From Deltaproteobacteria bacterium (lineage in GTDB: Bacteria; Myxococcota_A; UBA796; SXON01), in NCBI GenBank assembly GCA_947486185.1, contig CANKTH010000022.1:1-50887 (forward strand): a stretch of 50,887 nucleotides of DNA, given 5' to 3'. The notes under the pieces were generated by a model. The model had not been told where the DNA came from and did no database searches. It saw only the letters and a program-made list of their open reading frames with translations. Of this stretch, positions 25,060-33,828 are shown piece after piece. A program made the position numbers and the translations under genes. Numbering within the stretch: the stretch's first letter is position 1; each line of letters starts with the position of its first letter.

Positions 25060-26930
25060 TGTGGCTCCTGCTCGTCGGGGCCCTGTTCGCCGCCGAACCT
25101 TCGGCGCACACCGTACTCTATTACAACGCCCGGATGGCGCTCCGGGAGGGCAGGCCAGCCGAAGCGACCCGTCTCTGGCTCCTACGCAACGCGCTGGAGG
25201 ATCGCACACGCCAGGTATCCCGGCACGACGCGGATTTTCGCTCGGTCACGTGGGCCGCGCTCGGGCAGCTCGGTGTCTGCCCGGACGGCCTCGGACGGGA
25301 CAAAGACGGCTCCGGATTATGGCCGTTGGCATTACATAACTACATTGTGCGTAACCTGGGCGGCCGCCGACCGGGGCGGCGTCCGCGCCGCTTTGACAGC
25401 TTCGACGTCGGTCGACAGTCTCGTTCCGTAGCGATCGGCGACGTGCTGAGCGCGCAGGAGCTCTCGGTGGTGGAGCTGTCTCGGGGCCGCTGTCTCGGGC
25501 CGCGGGCGGCGTTGGTCGCGGCCGGCGAGCCCCTGGGTCGCCTGTCGGATCGGCAGGTGGCGGGGCGGCTTCTCCGCTCGTTGTTGGAGCAGTCACGGCG
25601 CACGCTCACCGCGGGCCGCGTGCGGGGCTTAGCGGCGGTAGAAGCGCGGCTGTTCGATCTGGACCTGCAGCTCATCGCGTTGGCGGCGCGTGAAGCCCGG
25701 CAGGAGGCGCGGGCGGCCGGACTGTCGGCGCGGCAGCTGGGCCTCTCCCCGAGCGGCGTCGCGGCGATGGGCGAGGAAGCGCCCCGGAGCACGCTGACAG
25801 TGGGCTCCACCGGGCACCGCGTGCTCCAGGCCTGTGTCGGGTGGCCGGTGGACGAGTGGATGAGCCTGGCGCCCGACCGGCGGCTCTTCCTTCATGGCGC
25901 GGCGCGAGACTATGGTGGTGACGCCGCGACGCTCCGCGAGACCGGCCTGGGCGTGCTCGATGTGCTGCTGGGCGAGGGCCAGGGCGCCGAGGTGAGCCGT
26001 TGGATTGGTCACTTGGAGGACACCGCCGACCCGGCCGGGCGCGAGCGCATCTGGGGCGGCGAGCGGGGGGCGCTCCTGCTTGGGTTGGACGACGCGGCGG
26101 GCTTCCGCGAGCGTTCGGTGATCGCGCTCCACCGCGGGGTAGACCAGCTCTCTCGTGGCGATCTCCGCTCGGCGCTTCGATCCTTCGGCTTCGCCCGGGC
26201 GCACGCGAGCGAATCCCTGGCCCGGTCGGCGGTGGAGGAGCTCAGCTTACGTTGGCTCGGTTTTGTAGCGGCCCAGTTTGAGCTGGACCCCGCGCTCCTG
26301 GTCACCCTCGCGGAGCTGGTGCCGGGGCGCGACTACGCGACGTTGTTGGAGGACCTGATGTGGACTGCCGCCTTCAACGCCGATCTCAGCTCCTTCGAGG
26401 CCGGCCTCGCCCACCCGGCCGGGCGGGGGGCGCTCGAGCGCCGACTGGAGCTGCTCCGGCCCCTCGCTTCGGGCCGTCCCGCAGCCCTGGTCAAGGAGAT
26501 CCGCCGGAGACTTAGCGATTCACCCAGCGAGACGCTCAGTTTTCTGACGCAGCTCGTCGAGCGGCTGGAACGGGAGCCGGCGGAGCTGCGCGCAAGCTAC
26601 GCGCCGACCCTGGCGGCGCTGCGGGCCTTGTTGGCGCCGCTGGCCGCGACCGATACGGGCCGGGCGGCGCGGCTGGCCGGGGCGCTTCACAGTCGGATGT
26701 TGGCCTTGGAGGAGGGGACCGGTGCGTTGGTGTCCGAGCCGCGGGGCCTGTCGGCCGCCGGCGAGGTCTACGCCGGCAGCGTCCGGCTCGCGCCGGTGGA
26801 TCAGCTGCCCTGGCCCTTCACCGAGGTGAACGTCGCGGCGCCGTCGGTGTTCGTGCCCCTGGAGCTGATGCCGGTGGAGTGGCGGGATCCGACGGGCGAG
26901 CTGGTGTTCGGGTGGCAGGTGCGGGGATGA
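25059..26930 (+). CDS. Periplasmic alpha-solenoid protein
   Basis: 623 residues; ATG 25059 overlaps the previous stop by one base. The very short signal MWLLLVGALFAAEPS has no basic residue. The rest is almost wholly helical and Arg/Leu/Ala-rich. A TPR-like start (HTVLYYNARMALREGRPAEATRLWLLR) and later paired helices (GDLRSALRSFGFARAHASESLARSAVEEL) suggest a helical-repeat scaffold. A strand-rich segment closes the protein (FTEVNVAAPSVFVPLELMP). No enzyme motif is seen. It is probably a periplasmic bridge in the complex, loosely comparable in role to the TPR-rich Glt proteins. Confidence 0.7.
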   Translation: MWLLLVGALFAAEPSAHTVLYYNARMALREGRPAEATRLWLLRNALEDRTRQVSRHDADFRSVTWAALGQLGVCPDGLGRDKDGSGLWPLALHNYIVRNLGGRRPGRRPRRFDSFDVGRQSRSVAIGDVLSAQELSVVELSRGRCLGPRAALVAAGEPLGRLSDRQVAGRLLRSLLEQSRRTLTAGRVRGLAAVEARLFDLDLQLIALAAREARQEARAAGLSARQLGLSPSGVAAMGEEAPRSTLTVGSTGHRVLQACVGWPVDEWMSLAPDRRLFLHGAARDYGGDAATLRETGLGVLDVLLGEGQGAEVSRWIGHLEDTADPAGRERIWGGERGALLLGLDDAAGFRERSVIALHRGVDQLSRGDLRSALRSFGFARAHASESLARSAVEELSLRWLGFVAAQFELDPALLVTLAELVPGRDYATLLEDLMWTAAFNADLSSFEAGLAHPAGRGALERRLELLRPLASGRPAALVKEIRRRLSDSPSETLSFLTQLVERLEREPAELRASYAPTLAALRALLAPLAATDTGRAARLAGALHSRMLALEEGTGALVSEPRGLSAAGEVYAGSVRLAPVDQLPWPFTEVNVAAPSVFVPLELMPVEWRDPTGELVFGWQVRG

Positions 26931-27622
26931 GCGCCACGAAGCTCGCAGATCTGCGGAGTCGGAGCGGGGCGCTACGTTCGGCGCTCCGAGAGAAGCGGGA
27001 GGCGACCCCGCGGGCGGAGCTGCGCGCGCGCCGCTTTGCCCTGGGCGCGGAGCTGGCGAGACGCTTGCAGCGGGCGAAGGAGGAGATCAACCGCCGTCGG
27101 GCCGGGATCAAACCGGTCCCAGAGCGGCGGCGACGGTGGTGGTTGCTCCTCGGTTTATTGTTGTTGTTCCCGCTCTTCTGGGACTGCCAAGGGCCGCCGC
27201 CGCTTGTGGCGGCCCCGCCTCTGACCGAGGACCCCGCGGCGCTCAGTCCGGCTGAGACCGCTACCCAGCCTCCGGCGCCGCCGCCGGTCAAACGTCGTTC
27301 ACGACCGGCGTTCCGGCTCGCGGATCCCGGGCGCGCGCCCTGGCTCGGCGAATTCCGGATCCAGGTGGCGGCGCGGAGCTCCCGGCTCGGCGCCTGCCTC
27401 AATGGGGCCGAGACTGGCGCTTTACGTTGGACGGGCGCGGTGGATCCTACGCTCGGGCGGGTCTCCGATCAGCAGGTGGACCCGACCTTGGGCGGCGCAC
27501 CCCTCACCGAGGCGCAGCGGACGTGTGTCGAAGGGGTGCTCGCGGAGCCGCCGTATCGGCTCGCACCGGACGGACCGACCCTGGCGACCCCGCTCCGGGT
27601 GGCGATGGTGGTGGAGTTCTAA
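26927..27622 (+). CDS. Single-pass inner-membrane protein with TonB/AgmX-like C-terminus
   Basis: 231 residues from ATG 26927 (ATGA overlap). It has a basic cytoplasmic region of about 70 residues (Arg-rich helices), a membrane helix RWWLLLGLLLLFPLFW, a Pro/Ala-rich periplasmic linker, and a terminal domain of about 95 residues. That domain contains LGACLNGA, then LRWTGAVDPTLGRVSDQQVD and QRTCVEGVLAEPPYRL, ending in the strand TPLRVAMVVEF. Two cysteines flanking a strand-turn-strand, followed by a final valine-rich strand, is the AgmX/PglI-type, TonB-like layout. Such domains contact outer-membrane partners and transmit stator energy in Ton and Glt systems. It closes the operon; a convergent gene begins 22 bases on. 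Confidence 0.65.
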   Translation: MSATKLADLRSRSGALRSALREKREATPRAELRARRFALGAELARRLQRAKEEINRRRAGIKPVPERRRRWWLLLGLLLLFPLFWDCQGPPPLVAAPPLTEDPAALSPAETATQPPAPPPVKRRSRPAFRLADPGRAPWLGEFRIQVAARSSRLGACLNGAETGALRWTGAVDPTLGRVSDQQVDPTLGGAPLTEAQRTCVEGVLAEPPYRLAPDGPTLATPLRVAMVVEF

Positions 27623-27644
27623 GGGAGGGGAGCCGTGGACCCGC

Positions 27645-29297
27645 TCATTCCCGACAGTTGGCTTCGAGCGCGTCCACGAGCGTCGTGGCAAACCCGACCT
27701 GGAGCTCCTCTTCGCAGTCGTCGATCGCGGTCGCCAGGAGATCCGTCGGACTCGAGCCGAAGAAGTCGAGCACGTCCGTCAAGCCGCCTGCACAGTCCGT
27801 GTGCGTGGCGCTGCTCCCCGCCTCGACCGACGCGACCACGTCGGTGCTCGAGAGCTCCACCACCGTCTCGTTCCCCACCACTCCGGTGCCAAGCAGCACA
27901 AGTCGTAGGGAGAAGCTGGCGGACAGCGGAGACACGTAGCCGTCGCACGTGTCACTCTCGCACAGGAGCTCGACCTCGACGCGGAAGGGGTCGTCGCTGG
28001 AGTTGAGCTGGCCCTCGAGCTCAACCTCCAGCCGATACTCGTCAGCGTAGGCGGTCACCGACGCCTCCGCCTCGTAAAAACGGTTCTCCATCTGGGAGAT
28101 CTCGTAGGAGGCACCGGCCCAGCACGAGCCGCCTATCGAGCCCGTCAGTCGGGCAGGCGCAAAACTATAGGCGAGGAACGTAGCTTCCGTGGTGGTATCG
28201 ATACAGCTCAACAGATCGAAATCCGCGCCGCTGCAGTTCTGGTCGATGCCGTCGTCCGGCACGTCGGCGGCGCCTCCGTGGCGGGTCGGATCGGCGTCCT
28301 CACAGTCGTCGCCCGTGGCCGTCTCGGACCCGAAGGTGTCGCTCGAGTGCCCGTCCTTGTCGGCGTCGTTGTCGTTCCAACCGTCACAGTCGGTGTCGAT
28401 ACCGTCGTACCAGACCTCGGTCGCAACGGGGCTCACGTTCGGGTCGTTGTCGTCACAGTCGATGCCCGGAGTGCGGCCCTCGGGCGCATCGCAGCTCGTG
28501 ACCGCGTCTCCGGCGCCGTAACCATCGCCGTCCTGGTCCACGTACCAGTCGGGCTGGCCGGTGATCGCCGGATCCTCGTCTTCCGAACGCCCGTTACAGT
28601 CTTCGTCGACATCGAGCGGATCGCACACCTCGGGCGCCGCGGCGTTGACGTTCGCCTGGCTGTCGTCACAATCGGTGGCGTCGGACACGTAGTCGGCGGG
28701 TGGGTCACAGGTGATGAGCATCGCCTCGGCGTCGCCGAAGTGGTCGCCGTCCGCGTCGAGAAACCAGGGGAGGTCGTCGAGGATTCCGTTACAGTTGTTG
28801 TCGAGACCGTCGCCGCAGTAGTCGCGCGCGAGAGGATGGACGTCTGCGCGTGTGTCATCGCAGTCGGCGCTGTCGAGAACATGACCGTAGAGGCCGTCGC
28901 AGGTGCTCACGACGCCCGCGAGCGCGCCGTAGCCGTCGGCGTCGGCGTCCGGGTACCAGGAGCGCAGGATGACTGTCGGATCCCGGTCATCACAGTCGCC
29001 CGTCGTCGTGGTGAAGCCGGCCGGCGCGGTACATCCGGCCACCGTGACGGCGCCGCCCCGCCCGTCCGCGTCTTCGTCGGCATAGAACGTGAGCTGTTGG
29101 ACGTCGGGGTCCTCGTCGTCACAGTCCGTCGGCCGCGCGACCCCGTCGCGGTCCAGGTCGAGGCGATCCGCGAGGTCCTCGGGAGAGATCAAGGTGCACC
29201 CGGCGGGTAGGACCGCCCACAGCAGGGGTAGCAGCGCGAGGCACCGGGGCGCTCCCGAAGCACAGCGTCGGCGGGTTCCGCGTATCAAGCGCGTCAT
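27645..29297 (-). CDS. MopE-like metal-binding-motif lipoprotein
   Basis: 550 residues from ATG 29297, overlapping the kinase stop (ATGA). The signal ends in lipobox PAGC. The region about 45-350 holds six DCDD-type repeats (TDCDDEDPDV, GDCDDRDPTV, ADCDDTRADV, TDCDDSQANV, IDCDDNDPNV, DDCEDADPTR) interspersed with DxDxDGYG calcium-type loops and D-N-N-C-N-G elements. This is the MopE-like metal-binding motif found on many myxobacterial surface proteins. The C-terminal 200 residues form a beta-rich domain with four cysteines that I do not recognise. Coupled translation with a membrane Ser/Thr kinase suggests the pair acts together, perhaps as extracellular sensor and kinase. Confidence 0.85.
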   Translation of the reverse strand: MTRLIRGTRRRCASGAPRCLALLPLLWAVLPAGCTLISPEDLADRLDLDRDGVARPTDCDDEDPDVQQLTFYADEDADGRGGAVTVAGCTAPAGFTTTTGDCDDRDPTVILRSWYPDADADGYGALAGVVSTCDGLYGHVLDSADCDDTRADVHPLARDYCGDGLDNNCNGILDDLPWFLDADGDHFGDAEAMLITCDPPADYVSDATDCDDSQANVNAAAPEVCDPLDVDEDCNGRSEDEDPAITGQPDWYVDQDGDGYGAGDAVTSCDAPEGRTPGIDCDDNDPNVSPVATEVWYDGIDTDCDGWNDNDADKDGHSSDTFGSETATGDDCEDADPTRHGGAADVPDDGIDQNCSGADFDLLSCIDTTTEATFLAYSFAPARLTGSIGGSCWAGASYEISQMENRFYEAEASVTAYADEYRLEVELEGQLNSSDDPFRVEVELLCESDTCDGYVSPLSASFSLRLVLLGTGVVGNETVVELSSTDVVASVEAGSSATHTDCAGGLTDVLDFFGSSPTDLLATAIDDCEEELQVGFATTLVDALEANCRE

Positions 29298-31072
29298 TTA
29301 CACATCTGGAACACCGAATCACAGTTGAGCGCCGCCGACTGGCCTGCGGAGAGGGTCAGCCTGCCAGCCGGCGCCTCTGGCCCCCCGCGGAACCCGGCGA
29401 CGATGGCGTAGGTCCCCGGAGGAAGGTCGCCCGGGCTGTAACGTTTGCCTCCCGCGATCAGCCAGACGGCGTCCGCGTCGCCGGTCACGCTGACGCGCGC
29501 GGGCAGGTCGGAGGGGCCGCCGCTGGGTGGGGCGGGGAGCACCGTGGGGCGTTGTACGACGGGCTGCGGAACGGACGGGGAGCCGCCCTCCAGGTCCTTC
29601 TCGACCGGCGGCGGTAAGCTCTGTGCGGACGCAGCTTCCGGATTTTCTATGGGTGTCCTGGATTTTGACGCGACAGCAGATCGATCGGCGGCGGGCGCCG
29701 AGCCTCCCGCTGTCCCAGCGACGTCCGGCGGCCCCTCTGTCGCCGCGTCGGCCGCCGCGATCGCGCCGTCCGCCCCGCTCGTCTCGCTCCCCGCGGGCTG
29801 CTCCCCCGGCACCAGACCGGCAGGTGTCGCCGCCTCCGAGCCGGGATCCGAGCTCGCCAGCGTGGCGGAGGTCGGGGCCGTCAGGGCCCCCGAAAGTACA
29901 GGATCGGCCGGCGACAAGCGCTGCCACCCCAGCCCCAAGGCCCCGGCCAGGAGCAACGCCCCACCGAAGGTGCCTGCCACCCAGGCGCGACCCGGCCCCG
30001 ACGCCGCCGCCGGTGCCGCGACCGCGGCTCGCGCGCCCACGAGGGGATCCACATCGGCCTCGGCTGTCGCCGCAGTGGCTGGCAGCGGCGCTCCCGTCGG
30101 GTGCGCGGGGATGTCGTCGACCTCGGCGTAGGTTGGCGCCGCCTCGCCCGAGGGCCCGCCCGGCGGTGGGGGCGGCGTTTCGAGGGACAGCTCAACCGTC
30201 GGGCGCTGCTCGTGCCGAGCCGGCGGGCGCGCGCCCAGGAGCGGCACCTCCGCAGGGAGGGCGGGCAGCGTTGGCAACAGCGCCTCGAGCTCGGCCACCA
30301 TCTGTGCTGCGGAGGCATATCGTTCGTCCGGGCGATACCCAAGTGATCCGAGGAGCACGGGTCGCAGCTCCGGGGCGATCTCTGCGAGCAGCTCAGGCTT
30401 GAGCGTACACATGAACGCGTCGGGCACCGGCGCTCCGCTCACCAGCGCCAGGAGCGTCGCGCCGACGGCGTAGAGATCGGCACGGGCATCCAGGTTTTTC
30501 GACCCCGCACGCTGCTCCGGCGCCATGAACACCAGGGTGCCCATCACCGATCCGGTGCGGGTCATCGCAGGCGTGTCCTCCAGGGTCATCCTCGCGATAC
30601 CGAAGTCGCTCACCTTGGCGACGCCCGACGTGGTCAGGAGCACGTTCTCGGGCTTGATGTCCCGATGTACGATGCCCAACGTGTGCGCGGCGTCCAGCGC
30701 CTTGAGCACGTCGAGGCACACCCGCACCGCGAGGCGCGGCGGCAGCGGCCCATACGCCGCGAGATAGTCGTAGACGCTGCCCCCCTCGATGAGCTCCATC
30801 ACGAGGTACGCGATCCCCTCGTCTTCGCCCACGTCGTAGACCGACACCACATTGGGGTGCCCCAGCCGAGCCATCGCGCTGGCCTCGTTCTCAAAGCGGC
30901 GACGTAGGCTGACATTCTGGCTCAGCGCCGGCACCAGCACCTTCAGGGCGCGCTCGACGTGGAGCCGTCGGTCATAAACCCGGTAGACCGTGGCCATTCC
31001 GCCCTCGCCCAGGAGGCCGCGGACCTCGTAGCGTCCCTGGGCCACCGCCCGAAGCAGGGAGGGCTCGGTCAC
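29294..31072 (-). CDS. Transmembrane Hanks-type Ser/Thr protein kinase
   Basis: 592 residues from GTG 31072 (GTGA overlap with the preceding gene). The kinase domain is about 14-270 with glycine loop LGEGGMATVY (21-30), Lys44, catalytic HRDIKPEN (136-143), DFG (156-158) and MAPEQ. All key residues are present, so it should be active. A Pro-rich juxtamembrane region follows, then one membrane helix about 363-383. An extracytoplasmic Ala/Pro/Ser-rich stretch leads to a small beta-sandwich domain (about 525-592: RVSVTGDADAVWLIAGGKRY, GTYAIVAGF), a PEGA-like fold. The gene is flanked on both sides by four-base overlaps, so the three genes form one translation unit. Confidence 0.92.
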   Translation of the reverse strand: MTEPSLLRAVAQGRYEVRGLLGEGGMATVYRVYDRRLHVERALKVLVPALSQNVSLRRRFENEASAMARLGHPNVVSVYDVGEDEGIAYLVMELIEGGSVYDYLAAYGPLPPRLAVRVCLDVLKALDAAHTLGIVHRDIKPENVLLTTSGVAKVSDFGIARMTLEDTPAMTRTGSVMGTLVFMAPEQRAGSKNLDARADLYAVGATLLALVSGAPVPDAFMCTLKPELLAEIAPELRPVLLGSLGYRPDERYASAAQMVAELEALLPTLPALPAEVPLLGARPPARHEQRPTVELSLETPPPPPGGPSGEAAPTYAEVDDIPAHPTGAPLPATAATAEADVDPLVGARAAVAAPAAASGPGRAWVAGTFGGALLLAGALGLGWQRLSPADPVLSGALTAPTSATLASSDPGSEAATPAGLVPGEQPAGSETSGADGAIAAADAATEGPPDVAGTAGGSAPAADRSAVASKSRTPIENPEAASAQSLPPPVEKDLEGGSPSVPQPVVQRPTVLPAPPSGGPSDLPARVSVTGDADAVWLIAGGKRYSPGDLPPGTYAIVAGFRGGPEAPAGRLTLSAGQSAALNCDSVFQMCK

Positions 31073-31878
31073 CAGATCGCCACGGTCAGGCTGGCGAGCC
31101 CGAGCGCCACCACGCCCAGGCCAGCCGACGTGTAGGTGAGGGTGTTGGCGTTGGACCGGAGACCGGCGAGCTCATTGTCGGGCGCCGGATCGTCGAGGTT
31201 CCAGAACTGCTGGTGGGCCGACCACGCCAGGCCGTAGCTGGCGACCGCCCCAGCCGCGCTCACGCCGCTCCCGATCAAGAGCCCGGTACGAATACGCCTT
31301 TTCGAGATCGCCTTGGGCGGGAGCGCCCAGTCGGGCAGCGCCGCGCCAGCCGGGAGGAACAGCGAGCCCTCCAACACACCTGTCGGCCCGAGACGTTGCA
31401 GCACCACGGAGATCCCGGTTGGACGAGGAGAACCACGCACCCCATCGACGACGATCCAGCCGCCCCCGGCGGCCTGCACCGGCTCGAGCTGCCCCTCATC
31501 ACCAAGCGCCGACTCGTCGTAGAGGGCGACCAGTGGATGGCCCGGCGGAGCTACGCTCTCGGGGATCTGGTAGCTGGGATCGAGCCTCCGTGCCGCGTGG
31601 AACTCCGACCGGGCATCGTCCAGATCGTGACGGGTGAAGGCGATCAAGCCGAGCAGCCGGTGGAACGCTGCGGCGTCGCGGGTGCCCACGACCTTGTCGA
31701 GGCAGGTCAACGCGCGGGCGGCGTCGTCCCCCGCGCGCAGGAGCCCCGGCAGGTCAAGGTCGGCGAACGCCAACTCTCCCGCGGTAGCCGCCGCGGCGAA
31801 CTGTTCGACGCTGGAGGCCTCGCGGCAGCCGTCGAGGGGCGACGCGGCGAGGGCGGTGGCGAGCATCACGAGCAACAC
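31069..31878 (-). CDS. Membrane protein leading the kinase operon
   Basis: 269 residues from GTG 31878; an ATG at 31866 is possible. The short signal MLLVMLATALAAS lacks basic residues. A helical, TPR-like part follows (LLGLIAFTRHDLDDARSEFHAARRLDPSYQIP). Next is a small beta domain with GWIVVDGVRGSPRP, which resembles the PEGA-like end of the kinase next door. Two C-terminal membrane helices (IRTGLLIGSGVSAAGAVASYGL and TYTSAGLGVVALGLASLTVAIW) close the protein. This layout, exported helical repeat then paired C-terminal helices, is common in unnamed myxobacterial proteins beside Ser/Thr kinases. It probably partners the kinase. Confidence 0.75.
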   Translation of the reverse strand: MLLVMLATALAASPLDGCREASSVEQFAAAATAGELAFADLDLPGLLRAGDDAARALTCLDKVVGTRDAAAFHRLLGLIAFTRHDLDDARSEFHAARRLDPSYQIPESVAPPGHPLVALYDESALGDEGQLEPVQAAGGGWIVVDGVRGSPRPTGISVVLQRLGPTGVLEGSLFLPAGAALPDWALPPKAISKRRIRTGLLIGSGVSAAGAVASYGLAWSAHQQFWNLDDPAPDNELAGLRSNANTLTYTSAGLGVVALGLASLTVAIW

Positions 31879-31991
31879 GGGCGGAGTCTACCGGAGCGAT
31901 GATCCTGCCGCAACGGTGCGCGCCGCGACAGCGCTGTGTGGCGGGGCGCTGGCCTGCCCGGAGGCGCGTAGCCTGCCGGCGATGCGGTCCA

Positions 31992-32030
31992 CCCCGGGGC
32001 GTTGCGGGGGCGGCGGAGCCCCCGCCCCAA
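31992..32030 (-). terminator. 39-bp dispersed stem-loop, terminator-like (copy 1)
   Basis: GCGGGGGC and GCCCCCGC form an 8-bp stem (32004-32011 with 32018-32025) around a 6-base loop. The entire 39-base stretch is identical to 36656-36694. Both copies lie 19-40 bases past the stop of a minus-strand gene, here the gene at 32070-33695. There is no U-run, so termination would be of the stem-only kind; a REP-like element is the alternative. Confidence 0.6.
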
Positions 32031-32069
32031 GATGTGCATCCGCTACACGCAGGTCGCGGGAGGCCGGGA

Positions 32070-33695
32070 CTACCTTCGGCTGATGGAGAGCAGGTGCCGT
32101 GTGTTCACCTCCACAAACGCGGAGATCTCGCCGTCTGGCCAGAAGACCGTGACATCCACACGGTCGCGATCGCCGAGCCCGAAGTGCACCTCCGGCGGCG
32201 CGCCCGACGCGAGGCCCGTGGCGCCCGCGAGCACCTGGCGCGTCCAGGTTTCGGTGCCGTCAGTCACCTCGACCCGAGCGCCGACCGCGCTCCGATTCGC
32301 ACCCAGCTGGTCCAGCCGGACCCTGAGCCACGCCGCCTCACCGCAGCGGCTCAAGGAGAGCAATGCGGGCTCGAAGTCTGCTCGTTTGAGGACATCCAAC
32401 CAGCCATCGTCGTTGAGGTCGGCGACGACGAGGCCACGCGACGCAGCTCGGTCGGCGAGGCCCCACTCTTCCGCCACCTGCTCGAAGACGCCGTCACGCC
32501 ACAGGTAGAGCGCGTCGGGCTGCTCACGGAAGTTGACGCTCGATTCTCCCTGCGAGGCCCAAAAACCGAAGTTGACCAGGGCGTCCTCGGCGCCGTCGTT
32601 GTCCAGGTCGGCGAGCTCCGTGCCCCAGCCCACTCCGCGCTCGGCGCTCTCGTCGGGCCAGAGCTGCCGCGCCTGATCCGTACGGATCCACGTTCCCGCG
32701 TCCGTGCTCTCGAGCAAGACCGTCTCGAAATTACCGGGGAAGGCGAGATCGGGAAGCCCGTCCCGGTTCACGTCGCCGATGCCCAGCCCCATGGAATTGG
32801 TCACGATGTTGGTGCCGCTCGCCTCGCTGATGTCGGTGAAGCTGCCTCCGTCATTGCGGTAGAGTCGGTTGGAGATCACCCCGCCATGGTCATTGGCAAT
32901 ATAAAGGTCCGGGTCGAGGTCGCGATCCACGTCCACCAGGCTGACGACGAAGGGGTAGCCGATGTTGGTGTCGGCTGGAATACGATCGGTCCCATCTGTA
33001 AATACGCCGGTGCCATCGTTGAGCAACAGGCGACTCGGCCAGCCAGGGGGGAGGCTGGAGCCGGTAGGGTCGGACGCCGATGGCACCACGTCGTCCCGCA
33101 TCACCGCGTAGATCAGGTCGAGGTCCCCGTCGGCGTCGACATCGCCGGCGCTCACGTGGAACACCGCTGGAGCCAGTTCGGGGCCGATCCGGTCGGAAAA
33201 ACGCCCGGTGCCGTCGTTGACCAAGAGGGCCTGGACCCCGCCACTGACGAGCGCCAGGTCCACGTCGCCGTCCCCTTCGAGATCGATCGGCACTGCGCCG
33301 TTCGTCGGGTAGCTCGTAGCTTGGGGTAGGGGGTCGCTCCCCCGGACGAATGTGCCGCCCACCGCGAAAAAGACCGTGTCTTCGGCATGACCGGGCAGGT
33401 AGGCGTCGAGCTCCCCGTTGCCGTCGAAATCCGCCACCGCCGCCCCCCACCCCGAGGAGCCCTGGCCTTCGACGGCCACCTCGACGGGCTGCGCGTCCCA
33501 CTCGGCGCCTGAATGACGGGACATCGGGCCAAGGGTCTCGCGGAGCCCAGGGTCGGCGCAGGTCAGGGGGACTTCGTGAATGGCCGCCTCAACGTACGTT
33601 GGCGGCACGGATTCGGCGATAGGAGCTTTGACGGGGCGCTCCTCGGTGCAACCGAGGAGGAGGGTAGCGAAGAGCGTGGGGAGGCGGTGGCGCAT
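32070..33695 (-). CDS. CRTAC1-family lipoprotein (FG-GAP repeats plus ASPIC/UnbV)
   Basis: 541 residues from ATG 33695; the longer frame upstream is not coding in character. The short signal RHRLPTLFATLL ends in lipobox LLGC (Cys14). About seven FG-GAP/VCBS-type repeats follow, each with a D-x-D/N-x-D/N-G calcium loop (DFDGNGELDAY, DLEGDGDVDLAL, DVDADGDLDLIY, DVNRDGLPDLAF, DLNDDGWLDVL), building a propeller. The last 90 residues (GARVEVTDGTETWTRQV, HFGLGDRDRVDVTVFWPDG) are the ASPIC/UnbV domain. Such proteins are extracellular and calcium-binding; roles are mostly unknown. The dispersed stem-loop lies just after its stop. Confidence 0.88.
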   Translation of the reverse strand: MRHRLPTLFATLLLGCTEERPVKAPIAESVPPTYVEAAIHEVPLTCADPGLRETLGPMSRHSGAEWDAQPVEVAVEGQGSSGWGAAVADFDGNGELDAYLPGHAEDTVFFAVGGTFVRGSDPLPQATSYPTNGAVPIDLEGDGDVDLALVSGGVQALLVNDGTGRFSDRIGPELAPAVFHVSAGDVDADGDLDLIYAVMRDDVVPSASDPTGSSLPPGWPSRLLLNDGTGVFTDGTDRIPADTNIGYPFVVSLVDVDRDLDPDLYIANDHGGVISNRLYRNDGGSFTDISEASGTNIVTNSMGLGIGDVNRDGLPDLAFPGNFETVLLESTDAGTWIRTDQARQLWPDESAERGVGWGTELADLDNDGAEDALVNFGFWASQGESSVNFREQPDALYLWRDGVFEQVAEEWGLADRAASRGLVVADLNDDGWLDVLKRADFEPALLSLSRCGEAAWLRVRLDQLGANRSAVGARVEVTDGTETWTRQVLAGATGLASGAPPEVHFGLGDRDRVDVTVFWPDGEISAFVEVNTRHLLSISRR

Positions 33696-33782
33696 CGGCG
33701 GGATTGTGACAATGTAGCGGAGGCCCGCCGTCATCGTGCGCTGTCGACGGAAGATCTGGAGTGGGGTGCCCGGAGGAGGCGT

Positions 33783-33798
33783 CGTTCCACGTGAAACG
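33783..33798. promoter_or_regulatory. parS: parS-like ParB-binding site
   Basis: CGTTCCACGTGAAACG. The inner 14 bases GTTCCACGTGAAAC fit the widely conserved parS core GTTNCACGTGAAAC exactly; only the outermost base pair differs (C/G for T/A). It sits in the 133-base gap between a gene start (33695) and the next gene's end (33829). No parA or parB gene is in the window. A chromosomal segregation site is likely, which would place the window in the origin-proximal part of the chromosome; that is inference. Confidence 0.65.
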
Positions 33799-33828
33799 TG
33801 GCGGCGGCACCGTGGCCAACGCCCCGGT

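Noticed and set aside
28278..29210. 310-residue plus-strand frame rich in Val-Arg repeats
   Set aside because: Its repetitive look is the reverse strand of the MopE-like Asp repeats of the 27645-29297 gene.
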